From: Hybos culiciformis
Taxonomy: Eukaryota; Arthropoda; Insecta; Diptera; Hybotidae
Assembly: GCA_964007475.1 (NCBI GenBank)
Contig: OZ023275.1
Coordinates: forward strand, 806,001 to 870,000
Length of the DNA: 64,000 nt
Direction of reading: 5' to 3'
In this document: positions 1-12,812 of the stretch, piece by piece
Numbering within the stretch: the stretch's first letter is position 1
How the letters are laid out: each line of letters opens with the position of its first letter
Translations under genes and position numbers: made by a program
The notes under the pieces: model-generated
What the model was told of the DNA's origin: nothing
What the model saw: the letters and a program-made list of their open reading frames with translations, nothing else
Database searches by the model: none

Positions 1-613
1 TATAATATATAAAAATGCTTTTCTGTCTATGGAAGGATAATATGCAAAAATTAAATTTTTTCAGTTTAATTTAAATGAACTAATAATTATAATAACAATA
101 ATAAAAAAATGTTTTTTATTTGAATTTTTTTTTTACTTAGTATGTTGTAAATTTAGACAATTTTAAACATTATAAGTAGTTTGGTTCAGTTCTTCGTAGA
201 TATTATTTTTAACTTACTTAAAATCAAATGAAATACATTTTTTTAAGTTAACGCTTCCTACACTGTAATTATATCTTTTTATACCAAACAGTATTAAATG
301 TTTATCAAAAATTGTATTGAAATACAAGGCGGAAAAGAAAATGGGAAACAACTTCAACGAACAATGAATTAATGTCCTTTACTCTTTTATTTATTTTGTT
401 TTCTTCAATCTTATTATCAAAAAAAAATAAAAAATTAAAAACGTTAATAAAATCGTATAAATTTTTCACTATAACAAAATCATTAGCAATTATATAAAAA
501 AAAAAAATAAGATATCATACTTAAGAAAATTTATGTACCAATTTTCAAATTATGTATAAAAAAAATTTTTTAAACATGAATACATCTCTTGTGTATTAAA
601 TAAATCCCCTATC

Positions 614-645
<32 letters not shown>

Positions 646-2105
646 CCTAAATATCATTTTTGTAGAACTTTTTGTGGTTTTTCTTCTTCTATTTTATTCA
701 AACGCCTAATATCACTTTATTTTCCTATTTTTTTTTTTTTTGTTTTTTTTTTTTTTTCATTTCAAAAAATGTTAAAATTCGTTATGCGAAGTAAAATACA
801 TTTTATTATTATAAATTTTTATATATTTTTTTTTCTGTATTCTGTTGAAGTTGTCAAATTTGCTGACGAGACAAAATAAATCAAAGATAAATATTAGACA
901 ATACCACCATGACAAAAATAAGTTTTTTTCCTTAAGTTTTTTTTTTTTTTTTTTTTTGTTGTGTTCAGTTCAAGGATTTCATTTGGAAAAAGTTTGAATT
1001 TCTATGTATAGGTATATAAAATTATACGGCGGTATATAATATTATTTATATATATTTTTTCAGCCAAGTCAGCGGTATTCTGTTAAATTGTTAATTATGT
1101 TATATATAAATAATACTTTAAAAATAATAATAGAACATATATATGTATGTAAACAGTCCTTGACAAATAAACTTATAATTTTACAAAAAAAAAAGTCCTT
1201 GAAAATTACAAGTGTAGTAGAGCATGTAAAGAGTTAAAATTAGTGTTTTTTTAATGATTTTTTTTTTTTGAATTTTTGTGGATAAAGAATTAAAGGCGTT
1301 AAGTATAAAATATTAAAAATATGAAATTTGTTCGAATTAATTTAATTATTATATTTTTAACCAGAAATGTGGAAAGAATATTTTTTTTTAGTCCCAAAAA
1401 AATTTTGTTTTGAAATTTTTTTTTCCGTACTGATAACTATACATACCGATGACTATACATCACCACAACCCCAATATTAGATTATAAAAAAAAAAATTGA
1501 GTAACTTTAACATAAACAGCGAAAAAATTGCTAAGTTCCTTTTCACACCAATTTAGATTGATTTGAAAAATTGTCTAAGATTTGTATTATTTCTTTAAGA
1601 TACTTTGTTAAGGAATTATAGGATTTAATTCTTACACAAAAAAAAAAAAAATTAAAATAAATAAAATAAACGAAAAAAAAAATCATTCGTTAGATAAGGC
1701 AAATAGTACATGTGTTTTAAGGATTTTAGAAATGTAGATGATTTTTGACATTCAGATTAATATAATGATTAGAATATTTTAAGCAAAGAAAAAAAAATAA
1801 ATATATAAAAATAAATGTTTGAAGTTTTATAACCTTGGTAGTTGATCCCTAAAGCTACTTATATGAAAAAATTTTTAATTTAAAAATTTTCTTTAATATA
1901 AGGATTATAAAAATTATAATACACACTTGGTATAATGGAAATTTTAAATATATTTTAGTTTTTATATTAAAAATTTTTATTAAATTAGATATCAAAATAA
2001 ATAAAAAATTATAATACTTAAATTTAAACTATGATTTTGTTTTTTTTTTTTTTGCATTATACAAAAAACAAAAATATATTATGGAAATAATTAACCGTTG
2101 TTATA
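1..2105. other. AT-rich flank, no gene seen
   Basis: About 2.1 kb of very AT-rich sequence with many homopolymers, including a run of about 28 A near 614-641 and several T runs at 728-760 and 936-958. Short open frames here, such as 643-879, are poly-Phe/Lys products of these runs and carry no domain. A TTTATT at 1976-1981 reads AATAAA on the minus strand, about 125 bp past the stop of the neighbouring PGRP gene, and could be its poly(A) signal. Confidence 0.6.
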
Positions 2106-3478
2106 TTATGGACTAGCTGACCAGTTGTCCCAATCTTGAATTTCACTGTACAACTCTAATCCAGGACTTTCCGTCGGAGAAACTTGTTTACCCCCTAATA
2201 ATTTATAATTTGCATCTAATTCACCGCGTTCAATTCCACAGTTGAGTAATTTTTTAGCCGATTCTAAAGCTTCAGTTGTCGGAAGTTCACCTGATAATAA
2301 TTTAATATGCATTAATATAACATTAAAAAGAAAAAATGAGAAAAAAAAAATGTTTACTGCTAAAATCTCCCATAAAAGCAATAGCTATCGATTTGCTATT
2401 GTAACCAAGTGTATGAGCTCCAATTTTGTGCCAACCAACACCTTCATATACGTTACCATCATTCCCAATGAGGAAACTTAAAAAAAAAACAACATATAAA
2501 TTTGAAAAAAAAATTATGTTATTTTAAGCTGATAAATTCAGTAGAAGTTAACTTCATTCAAAACTTAAGGAGATTCGACAAATCTGCTTAAATTAGATTT
2601 TTCATCTTAAGTAACCGTTTCCATTTCTATAAACTTAAAATATTTTTTTTTTTTGTTCTCGAAAGAACACAATATCTTAAGCCAGAATAATATTGCGTTT
2701 ACTCTCAATTTTCATTGAATGACTAAATATTTTTCGCACAATAAAATATCCAATTTTGTGAAATTTTGACTTACTTGTAACCAATATCGTCATATCCTAA
2801 GCCCTGCATATGATAAGCTTGAATATTTTGGACTTCATTTGCACAAGCTCCAAATCTAGAACATTTATTTCCAACAGTGTGATGAATTATAACATAATTA
2901 ACTGGAATAATTTGATAATCAACAGATTTAGCAGGACTGCCGCCCCAGTTACGACGAGTTTTTATTTTTGGACAAGAGCTATCTGAAAGTTTTAATTTGA
3001 ATATCTTATTATTTATTTCTAATGTAAAATACTCTTGAATACAAAAATCTTTTTAAAGCTGATTGATATTTAACTTGAATTTTGATATTGATGATATTAC
3101 TCAATATCGAACAATTCAATTTAACAATTTTTATTTCCCTCGTTCGCACATAGAATTTGGAAGCTAATCGTTATAACAATAAAGTAAGAGATTTTCTCAT
3201 AATCGAAAGAAAAAAAAATGCATCCAATTAAACTACTAGGAAAATTCGAGAAAATTAAAACATAAACAACATTATCTTAAAGCCGTTGCGTGGTTTTATT
3301 TAATTTACTTTTAATAAATTTTATTACAATGTTCATACATATGTATAATATACATATATTTTTAAATACCTTGTATTTTTAAGTTCTAATACTACAATAT
3401 TATATTACCTGCACTTAAAACTGATATTGCTTGAATAATTATAAATACAAACAAATATATAAAATTAAATTTATTCAT
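2106..3478 (-). CDS. Short secreted PGRP, non-amidase type (gene B, 4 exons, 193 aa)
   Basis: A peptidoglycan recognition protein of the short, secreted class. It should bind bacterial cell-wall fragments in the haemolymph or gut and signal to Toll or Imd. Exons on the minus strand are 3478-3409, 2982-2775, 2476-2358 and 2290-2106; all introns are GT..AG and the phases join without a break. The protein starts MNKFNFIYLF, with a hydrophobic signal peptide ending near residue 23. The PGRP domain follows: RRNWGG (33-38), IIHHT (55-59), the CSRFGAC loop (64-70), DIGYNFLIGNDG (89-100), GWHKIGAHT (107-115) and SPGLELY (174-180). Of the T7-lysozyme-type zinc ligands only His57 remains. The second His is Gly166 and the Cys is Ser174, so amidase activity is not expected. 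Four cysteines (27, 64, 70, 150) can form the two usual disulfides. The ATG at 3478 is chosen because it opens the signal peptide. The gene lies about 600 bp downstream of a similar paralog in the same orientation. Its ortholog among the fly PGRP-S genes cannot be assigned by eye. Confidence 0.95.
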
Positions 3479-4083
3479 TTCTAAAATTTAATCACAGAAC
3501 CGGTTCAAATGAATTCACAATTAGCAATGTAAAATAAAAATATTATTTTCTTTCAACATTATTAGTTTTTAATCTGTATAAAAAGCTTTTGAGGTCAGAA
3601 GTTCTCAACAATTTCATTATATATGTAGTTAAAATAAGATTATTCTTCTTATTTGACATGATCGAAATACGTATTTTATTTAAAGAGAATTAAATAATGT
3701 TGTTATGATGAGTTTAACTTCGGGAATACCCTTTTTATTTTACTTTACTCATTATTATTTAGTTAATTTTTTTAAATATTAAATTTAATTGAAAATCACA
3801 CCAAAAACTTGAATAGTCAAATTGAAAAGAACAAAACTGAACCATTGTATAAAAAACTTGGTAACTTAAATTTATTTAAAAATAATTTTATCAATATTTA
3901 CTAGAGTGAAACTAAATTCCCTTCAATATTGATTACCTCTGTATCGCTTTCTTAATGGTGCAGACAAATTATAAGTACAAGTTTTAAAATGACTGATGAA
4001 TCAATCACTTTAGCATTCTTAATTCAGCTCACTTAAATCTTCAAGATATTGTTGCAAGCAGATAACATTTTTTTTTAATCACA
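3479..4083. other. Spacer between the two PGRP genes
   Basis: About 600 bp separating the stop of the upstream PGRP gene from the start of the downstream one. It must hold the 3' end of the former and the promoter of the latter. I see one NF-kB-like site at 3722-3731 and no open frame worth reporting. A TATAAAAAG at 3576-3584 is on the plus strand, which is the wrong strand for either gene. Confidence 0.7.
3722..3731. promoter_or_regulatory. NF-kB-like site upstream of PGRP gene B
   Basis: The ten bases GGGAATACCC (minus strand GGGTATTCCC) differ at one position from the kB consensus GGGRNNYYCC and are almost palindromic. The site is about 245 bp upstream of the start codon at 3478. Insect PGRP genes are commonly induced through Rel/NF-kB factors, so the position makes sense. 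A single short match in a promoter is suggestive only. Confidence 0.35.
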
Positions 4084-4795
4084 TCATAAGACACTAGACC
4101 AGTTATTCCACTTTTGCAATTCAACGTACAATTTCAGACCTGGACTTTGTGTTGGTTTAATTTGTCTTGCCGCTAACAATTTGAATTTTTTATCTAGTTC
4201 TCTGCTTGCAATACCGCATTTTAAAAGACGTTTGAACGATTTTATAGCTTGGTTGGACGGTAGTTCATCTAATAATTTCAAAGAATATTACAATTTTAGC
4301 TTTTAAATATTTTATATTTAATTAAAACCTAAATTTACCATTAAAATTTCCTATAAATGCAACACCAAGGCCTTTTGCATTAAAATTCTTTGTATGAGCA
4401 CCTATTTTGTGCCATCCTCTGCCTTCATAAATATTTCCATCATTTCCAATTAAAAAGCTATAAAACCATGAATAATAATATGATTTTTAATTTTATAAAT
4501 ACTCCATAGATAGAACTCACTTGTAGCCGATATCAGCCCAATTTAATTTTTGCATATGATATTTCTGAATTTCTCTAACTAAAGAGGAACATTCATTTAA
4601 CATTGAACATGAATCTCCAGCTGTATGATGAACTATGACATAAGAAACTGGTATTATTTGATAATCAACTTCTTTCGGCTTTAGCCCACCCCATTTTTGA
4701 CGTTTTATAATTTTTACACAGTTCTTTGTTAATCCAAATTGGATTAAAATTATAAAATAAATTATAAACAAAATTATTTTTAATTCTTTTACCAT
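4084..4795 (-). CDS. Short secreted PGRP, non-amidase type (gene A, 3 exons, 192 aa)
   Basis: Paralog of the PGRP gene at 2106-3478, with the same expected role as a soluble peptidoglycan receptor. Exons on the minus strand are 4795-4521, 4457-4339 and 4268-4084. The second and third exons are exactly as long (119 and 185 nt) as the last two of the neighbour, with the same phases. The signal peptide and first half of the domain sit in one exon, so the first intron of the neighbour is absent here. The domain carries QKWGG (33-37), IVHHTAG (54-60), the CSMLNEC loop (63-69), DIGYN (88-92), EGRGWHKIGAHT and SPGLKLY. His56 is kept, but the second zinc His is Ala165 and the zinc Cys is Ser173, so it should be non-catalytic. 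Cys26, 63, 69 and 149 match the usual disulfides. WGATAR motifs lie just upstream at 4805-4817 (TTTATC and AGATAA), as seen in many insect immune promoters. Confidence 0.95.
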
Positions 4796-7700
4796 AATTT
4801 TTGTTTATCAAGATAATGATGCGAATGGGTGTAATATGGTATTATTTTATGTGGTATATCTTAAAAATTTCAATGATTTTATATCTTCATTTTTTTGCTT
4901 TTTTTAGCGGGTGAAACACTTTGGTATAAAGGTGCTGAGTAACTATTTCAGAATTCTGTGAGACTTTATTTTTATTTATTAATCAGTATTTTTCACTTTT
5001 TTTATCAAAAATTTTCAAAATTTTTTTCATACTTAATATATCTTATATTTTCTTTCTAACAAAGGTATTTCAATATTAACTATTTGTTAAAAAAAAAAGA
5101 AAAAAAATTTTAAATACTTGAGTTATCAAATCTATATAATTTGGAGAAATTGATTTAAACACATTTAATAGGTTTGTTGAATTGTCTAATGTCTGTTGAA
5201 TTGTCTATTGTCGATGTTTCAAAAATTTTCATTATTAAATTAAAAAAGCATTTGCTTTTATATCAAGTAACTCCTTTGAAACATTGGGATGCCCCTCTGT
5301 TTAGTTGGAAAATATTTATGGTTATAAATTTATATTTAAGTTATTACTAATTTTTATAATAATCTAAGTTTTATGCAAATTTCATTTTGGCTGAATCAGA
5401 AAAAAAAGCATTGGCTTTTGGCTATTGGTATTAATTTCTCAGTATATATAAGGCATCATTATATTTTATATCGTGTATATAAAATCCCTTAATTAGATAT
5501 TATTCAAATAGTTTACGTAAAGTGTTGAAAAACATTGCTCTAAACTAAATTATAAAATTGAAAATTTGATACTTGACAATAAAATTAGAATAGCAATTTA
5601 TTAGTTTTTATTAAAAAGAAAAAAATGAAAATTGCTGATAATCAAAATTGTCAATCCTTCGCATTTATTTTCATAAATTACCAATAAATTCTAAATATTT
5701 ATTATTTGGGAAATATTAATAAAATTATATAGCTTGTGAATTGTCTATAATGAAATTCTGTATTTGAAAAGTGTAAATTTTTTCAAAAAAAAAGTATGTG
5801 ACAATTTATTTCCATTTGTGAGCATATTTTATTACCCATTTTATGTTCAATTTCAACCGCTGACTTGGCTCAAATGAATATAATTTACACTCAATATTTT
5901 TTATATAAAAAAATGGGTATAATTTTTATACAATTTTATTTCTTTTTAACATTTTTATATTTTATTATTAAGATTGTTAAATTTCTTAAACCTGTGCCGA
6001 CAACATAACATTATTATGCAATATGTGTAGATAGTGATATTAAGGTAAATAAATTTGCTAAAATGTGGCTAGAACGAGAGTTCTGTAAAATGTTATCCCT
6101 ATTTTTATTCGTAATTTTTTGCTACATTTTTTGATACACTTACTTAAACCATGAAACTACAAACCGCTAATATATCAGTCGTTGTCATTTATAGTAGCTT
6201 CAATTTTACAACCTTTTATCTGAATTTTTTCTTTGAATAAACTAGATTTCAACTTTTTTAAAGTAAATGTTGAGATTAAGTAGTTATAATCTATAATATT
6301 ATATATGAGGAGAGGATGTATATTTGATTCTCTTTTTTATAAAACTTTGAATAGCGCAAAATTGCTAATAAATAAATTTGGAAAAAAAAAAATTCGTAAA
6401 AATACCTAATTATATTTTATCTACTTTCACTTTTACATGAGGGTCACATACATATAAAGATGTTTAGAATATTCTGAGATTAGCATTTTGAATTTACAGG
6501 AATTTTTTACCCTTATTCTTTGAAACAGATCAAAGTATATATTTTTGGAGTATTTTTTGTACAATTTGTTGCTCTAAGCAAAAAAGAAAAATATAACAAA
6601 AAAAAATTAAAAGGAAGCACATGTGGTCCAAAAAATATAAAATGGACATAAATGCATATAAAATTCTTTTATTAATAAAAAATTAATGCTTACTTAAAAC
6701 ATACGGCAAAAATTTTAGTTTGAAAATTCAGAACGATCCTGAAGACTCTAATTAACTTAAAGATTGAAAGCTTCCCAGATCATGTCGAATGTTTCAATTT
6801 TAAAATTTATTGGAAACTCGAATATTATTAGAGTTTTAGCGGCTTATTTGTAAGCAATTTCTTGTTATTTTCTCAGCCAGTCTTTGAGAATATACATATA
6901 TGTGTCAAATAATGAAAAAATCGTAAGAACCAATTTCAGAATATCAATTTCAGAATAATAAGTCTCAGAATCATCAATAATTTTCTTTAGGCATATAATA
7001 TTCGAGATTTTAGTTCATAGTATAATGTCGTCTCACTTATGTTACCTTAAATGTTTAATATATTATTTTTATTAAATTAGAGAATCCTTTATCATTATTC
7101 ATGAATGTATATTCAAGTTTCCTCGTTCTGATTTTGTAACAAAGCATTTTTTTTTTTGCTACAAATATACTACGCCAAATTCATAAAAAAAATGTGTGTT
7201 TTCTCCATAGAAAGCCGGGAAGTATATATTTTATTAAAAACCATTAACACCACCTTATGCCGCCCACACTTTGTTACCTTTTTTCAAATAAATAAAGTGT
7301 AAAATGCATTTAGGGTAAAAATTTTCAATTTTTTTTTTTTTTTTGTGTTTTCGCCTAAGCGAGAAAAATAAATGAAATGAGAAAATTAATTCATGATGAA
7401 ATTATTTTTAGGTGGGAACTCATAAAATTGGAGCAGATGCATTTTATTAGAAAATAAGTAGCCAGAGAAGTGCAAGATATTATTATGAATACATACATAT
7501 ATATGTATATTTAATTTTCTAAAAATTAAAAACAAATGGGGATAAACTAAATAAAACATTAACATAGGTTAGGGGACATCATTTACATACAACACATGTA
7601 CATACGTTTTGTGTTAATGAAAGTTAGAAGTTGATTTTTCCTTTTGGTGTAAAATTATTTCACAGCTTTTACGGAAATACAAAATGGAAGGGACTGGAGT

Positions 7701-9069
7701 TACTTATTTTAATATATACGAATTTTTTTTTTCACACAACATTATGAATATAAATAAACTTAATTTCAATTATATAATAAATAATTATTTAGGACATATT
7801 TTTTAGGGGTTTGAATATTAATACATAAATATTGAGAAAATAATGAGATTTTTGTTTTGAACAACTCCCAGGTTCAACAACTTATTTATAATTTAGAATG
7901 GATGGCAAGCATAAAAATATCAACACATCCATCATCTCAATTTAATATGAATATATATGTAAACTTTATTTTGCCGCAAAATCTAATATAACTATAATAA
8001 TAATTCCAACAATTTGAAAAAAAAAAAATTTAAAATAAAATTATGTTTTTAAATATGTTTTTTTCTTTTTTTTTGTACTGGTTTTAAGCTCAAAATACCA
8101 AACATTTTTCAATGCTTAAATTTATTTCATTGAAAAAATTCCATATTAATTTTTTGTTCCATAATAATGTTCCCATGAAACCGTAAAAATGTTTACATAT
8201 TTGTTATTACAACATTCATAACAAAAAATAATTTTGCTTTGACAAAGAAAAAAGTAATAATTTTTTTTTTTTCTTTCATTAACGAAACCTCTCTAAATCA
8301 TTTGAAAAAATTTTATTAAATTTTCTTTTTTAATAATAAACTGACCCAAAAATATTTTATTGTTTATCAAATGTGTTTTCTATTCATAATATGAAAAGGT
8401 TTTGAAAATACATATATGTAATAGCAAAAAGAACCGAAAAAAAAAATTTAAGATAGTTTTACTATTGGTTTTATTTATCATATCAGCAACATAATATTTA
8501 ATACTGTATGTCATTTTGTAGATTACTAAACTCTTATTTAGATGGTTCTGATCACGATAAGTTCGTCAAATTAAGCTTAAATTTAAAAAAGAAATTAAAT
8601 ATAATTTAAACATAACTTAGGAGCTGAAAACCTTCTTATTGCTATTTAATAAGGAATAATTTTATTGGAAGAATTTATAATAAATAAATAATATGTCTAA
8701 CAATTAACTAATATATTTAACCTTATAATTAAAATCATTTCACGAAGACATTTTGTCTATAGGATTTCATCAATATTGTTTCCCTGCCAAAATCCTCTTT
8801 AAATATCATCATTGAAAAAATAGCATACGTAGCTGAATAAAGAGCTATAAAAAAATTTCATAATAATATCTTTCATTTGCGAAATTTATAAAATTTCACA
8901 TTATTTTGGTTTCTTGCAGGTCTGCAATAATTTGAATATACATATATATTTTTTTTGTAAATAAAAAACACAAAAATCTTTATTTCTATTTTCTTTTTCT
9001 TATTTTTATTTATGATCCACATTAAGTACATATAGATTCCTTTTTTTTTTTATTTTATTTATATTTTAG
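4796..9069. other. AT-rich stretch, no gene recognised
   Basis: Nothing longer than about 25 codons with coding character is visible. An imperfect direct repeat of TGTTGAATTGTCTA occurs twice near 5173-5207. Tiny open frames (for example 6063 and 7900) lack splice or domain support. The sequence is ordinary AT-rich insect spacer as far as can be read. Confidence 0.5.
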
Positions 9070-9157
9070 TTTATTTTCATGGAATTTTTTCCACAAAACA
9101 CATGGGATCTGCTTGAACTCGCTTACTTTACTGAAGAAGTTAACAACATTTGAAAAT
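9070..9157 (+). other. Exon-like segment with strong splice sites
   Basis: A pyrimidine tract ending in TATATTTTAG precedes this 88-nt stretch, and GTAAGT follows it directly. Inside, one frame reads from an ATG at 9079 to a TGA at 9151 and encodes 24 residues beginning MEFFPQNTWDLLEL, less AT-driven than its surroundings. The stop lies four bases before the donor, so this could be a 3' coding exon or a non-coding exon. No partner exons were found, and no homology is recognised. Confidence 0.22.
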
Positions 9158-12100
9158 GTAAGTTATATATTGGGATTGCAAAAGAATGCAAATAAATGTA
9201 CTTACATATTTAAAAAAAAAAAAAAAAACATGTTTGAAATGTGAATAATTTAGAAATTTGAATAACATTTTTGTCATATAAATTGAAATTTATATAGAAT
9301 ATTAAATTTCAGTCTATTAGGATTAAAAGACCCAATTTAGCAAATCAGTCATATTTCGACCGTATAATGGAAGCATTTGATATCCATTATCAAAAAAGTT
9401 TCAAAACAATAACTTGACTTGGTTTTTATATTGAAAGTGCACTTTTTCATAATTATGTTATAATTTTTGTTCATACTTAACATTTTCGTAAATAGAGTTG
9501 CAGAAATTGTTTAATTTATAGTTTAAAAATTTCCTTTACTAAATCTATGTCTTATGCTTAATCGAGCGATAAAAGCATATTAATCCTATTTTCTACATCA
9601 AGTTTATTTGAAATTTTTAATTAATTTTACTCTTAAAACTGAGATGCCCATGAAACCTGTACATCTTATTGTCGAAAGAACAATTATTCTTCTACGTTTA
9701 AAGCTTCATTAATTTTTGAGCAAAAAAAAAAATTGTTGGTTATATTTTCTTATTTGTTTTTTTTTTTTTTTCAAGAAAGTATGGATTTGAAGTCACCACC
9801 TATTTTGTCAAAAAAATATAAAAAATAATACTTATAAATATTTTTATTTTTAAGAAATATTGTCTTCTTTTCGACATAAATGCAACTGATGATAAAAGCA
9901 TTACATAATAATAATTTTTTTTCTCTGAAAACAAGCATACTCTTTTCAGGATTGTTAAGGACAAAAGACAATATATTTTAAATTTTTTCTAAAATAAAAT
10001 AAATTTATTTAAAAAACGATATATACAGTATCGTCATGTAATAAATATTTAATTTGCATTTAAAAATTTTATACATAGTTTAACATTATTTAGTTTAATT
10101 TTCTCTACATATAAATAAAGAAATTGATATTTCGTTTAATTGATAACAAATTAATTATTTTATTGAATCATATTCAATTATTTTACTGGATTCTTCAAAT
10201 AGAACTTAATATGTTAATTTTCTAGCTAATCCCATAAGAAACTTTTGTTTGGCACATCTACGCCTATAGACGAAATTAGATTAATTTCTTATTCTAATTA
10301 AAAATCAAAGTGAGACAAGTTTAGCTTCCATGTAAACTTTTAATAATATGTTTTATAAGTAAATGTTAGTAAGATTGGATCAAAGATAAAAGAAAATTGT
10401 ATTGATATTATTTAGGCTTTATGAAATTATATATAATCAGATATTTTTCAATAGGATCTGACTTTAAAGAAATTATAAAAAGTTATATAAAAAAAAATAC
10501 TTTAATGCAATTTAAAAACAATTAAATTTCTTGTTCATTTTTCTTGTTTGTGACTATAAATTTTTGTATATAAAACTAATAATAATATACAAGACACAGT
10601 CAAAAGAGCAATATTTTATTTAAAAAAAAAATTCACATCAAAATAAGGAAGAGACTCGTGTGCATCTTATATACGTATATATTTTTTTGTTGCATTTTTT
10701 CTCTATTGAGATTTTATAGGAGAACACAGTAGTGCATTATTGAATAATGTATTGCAAATACGATGATAGGATTTATTTCTTGTTTGCATTTTGTTATCCT
10801 TTCAAATTGTAAAAAATAAAAAAAAAATCATAGAAAATAAACAAAATACTTAGTAATAACAAAATTTTACTTTATAAATATGATTTTATTTCATAGAAAA
10901 AAGAAAATATATAAAATGAAAATCAGTTATCATGCTAATGTTTTTGCTTGTTAGTAGCACTACCAATAAATTTCATTTTTTTCTTTTTTATTTTATTTTA
11001 TTTTTCTCTCATAGTTAGGAATTTTTTATTGCATTAGGTTGAAAATTCTATCAAATTTGATTGCATTACATGTTAGTTTATTGAGTTTACAAAGTATTAA
11101 ATTTACATAAAATAATATTCCTTGTATAAAATTTAGGTAAATTTTCTTTTCATTTTAAGATGTTTTTGCCCAAGATATAATCTGTTGATTTATTTATATT
11201 TTAGAACAGAATATTCATATAAGTTAATTTAACTAAACCCTGTTAAGAAAATTATTCCTAAATTTATTTTAAATTATTAAAATTGTATTATCATTACAAA
11301 AATTTGGTAAAATAGGTATAGTAAATTGGGAGAAATTTCGTTAAAATATGATCAATCAAACTGATATTGTCCGCGTTTACAATTTTTTGTTTTTGTTATT
11401 TCAAGAATCTGAAACTCAGTTATTCCTTATTGCCTAAAAAAGCCCCTTCGAAACATGAAATTCGATGTGAAAATTATCATTCGGAAAATTCTTACTTCTT
11501 TAAATTGATTCTCATCAGTCCTTTTATAAAAAATATTTTAAATAATTACATTAAGATCATTTAGCAAATATTTCCAAAACATATGAAATTATTTTTCACA
11601 CCAAAATATGGTAATTTTCTCATGTAAAAATTATAATACTTTTCAAATTAAAATTAATTTGACAGTAATTTCCAAAAACTTTTAACAATATATTTGATAT
11701 AGGTTGTACATTCAAAATAATTTCTAAATAATGTCGCAATATTTTCTTCGATTTTTCTTTTGTTCGGAAAGTTATTACATATACCTATATAATAAGTAAA
11801 AGTTAGTATACATGATACTTTCAAAATCCTTTTTCAACCTTTAAATTAAATGAAATAAATACTCAAACCCATTTATTAAATTATTCTATACAATGAACAA
11901 AATTTTCAGCATTTCTAATAAATTCAATTAAATGTATGATACTCCATTAAATAGTTTAATAAAATATTTTTGAATAAAACATGTTTAAACTAACCTATGA
12001 AAACATCATAGATTTTCTCAGTCTTGATATTTTGATTTGCTTTATTTTTTTAGTATATTATTTAATATATTTGACAAAAAGGTTTTCAATTTGGATTAAT

Positions 12101-12738
12101 TTGAGAATTCATTACCGAAACCTATCCGAAAAACTGTAAATTGTATACTCAATTTAAAAATAATGTCATCAATAATATTTCATTTTAGAACAGATACAAC
12201 CAACCCAAAACCAATAATTTTCTGTTGTTTGTATAAAAAATAAATTCAAATATAGAAATAATTATTATATCAGAGAGAGTGGTACAAAGGAAAAATGCTG
12301 TTAAAACAATCAAGAGGATTATGAAAAAGAAAAAAACGTTCAAGGATAATAAATTAATTTGCAATAAAACTCTTGAAGTATCAAAAGAAAAAAAAAAACT
12401 TTTACCAGCTGGAACGCAGAAAAACAAATAATTGAATTTCATATACTTTTTTATAATTCTAAGAAATTTTATAAAAATTTATTCACCACAAAATGACAAT
12501 TAACATTACCGTGAAAGTTCTTAAATGCGTTATATTTGTAGGAACTCATCGAAACTATTGTTTTCTGCCTTTTGATCAAACAACTTAAACTGAATTCTTC
12601 ATATCCTTGTACTTGATTTAATTATTTTAGCCAGAAACTTAATTATGTACTAATTATTTTGGTACCTCAAGGAAAGTAATTTTCCTTTTATCTCAATAAT
12701 TAAGGTTTTTGAATAATAACAGAGTTTTATATTTTTAA
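9158..12738. other. AT-rich stretch, no gene recognised
   Basis: Only low-complexity open frames (for example 9771-9971 minus, 11367-11564 plus, 12185-12442 minus) made of Phe, Ile, Lys and Asn. They match what chance gives at this base composition. No repeat or RNA gene seen. Confidence 0.5.
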
Positions 12739-12812
12739 ATCAGATGTCAACAAGATGGTATCCTCAGTAATATTCCTAAAAGCAAGCGCTTAAACCACTT
12801 TGGCACCTACAT
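12739..12812 (-). repeat. tRNA-like scrap, possibly a SINE head
   Basis: On the minus strand, 12805-12786 reads TGCCAAAGTGGTTTAAGCGC, which matches the tRNA/SINE A-box pattern TGGCNNAGTGG at 10 of 11 positions and continues like a D-arm. Further on, GGATACCATC is a poor B-box. The acceptor and anticodon stems do not pair well, so this is not a working tRNA. A degenerate tRNA-derived SINE is the best reading, but with low certainty. Confidence 0.22.

Noticed and set aside
643..879. 78-codon plus-strand frame
   Set aside because: Composed of Phe and Lys runs from T and A tracts; no domain, and such frames are expected by chance at this AT content.
2242..2481. 79-codon plus-strand frame over the PGRP gene
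   Set aside because: Antisense shadow of exons 2 and 3 of the minus-strand PGRP gene.
3576..3584. TATAAAAAG as a PGRP TATA box
   Set aside because: It is on the plus strand, whereas both PGRP genes are on the minus strand; TATA-like words are abundant here.
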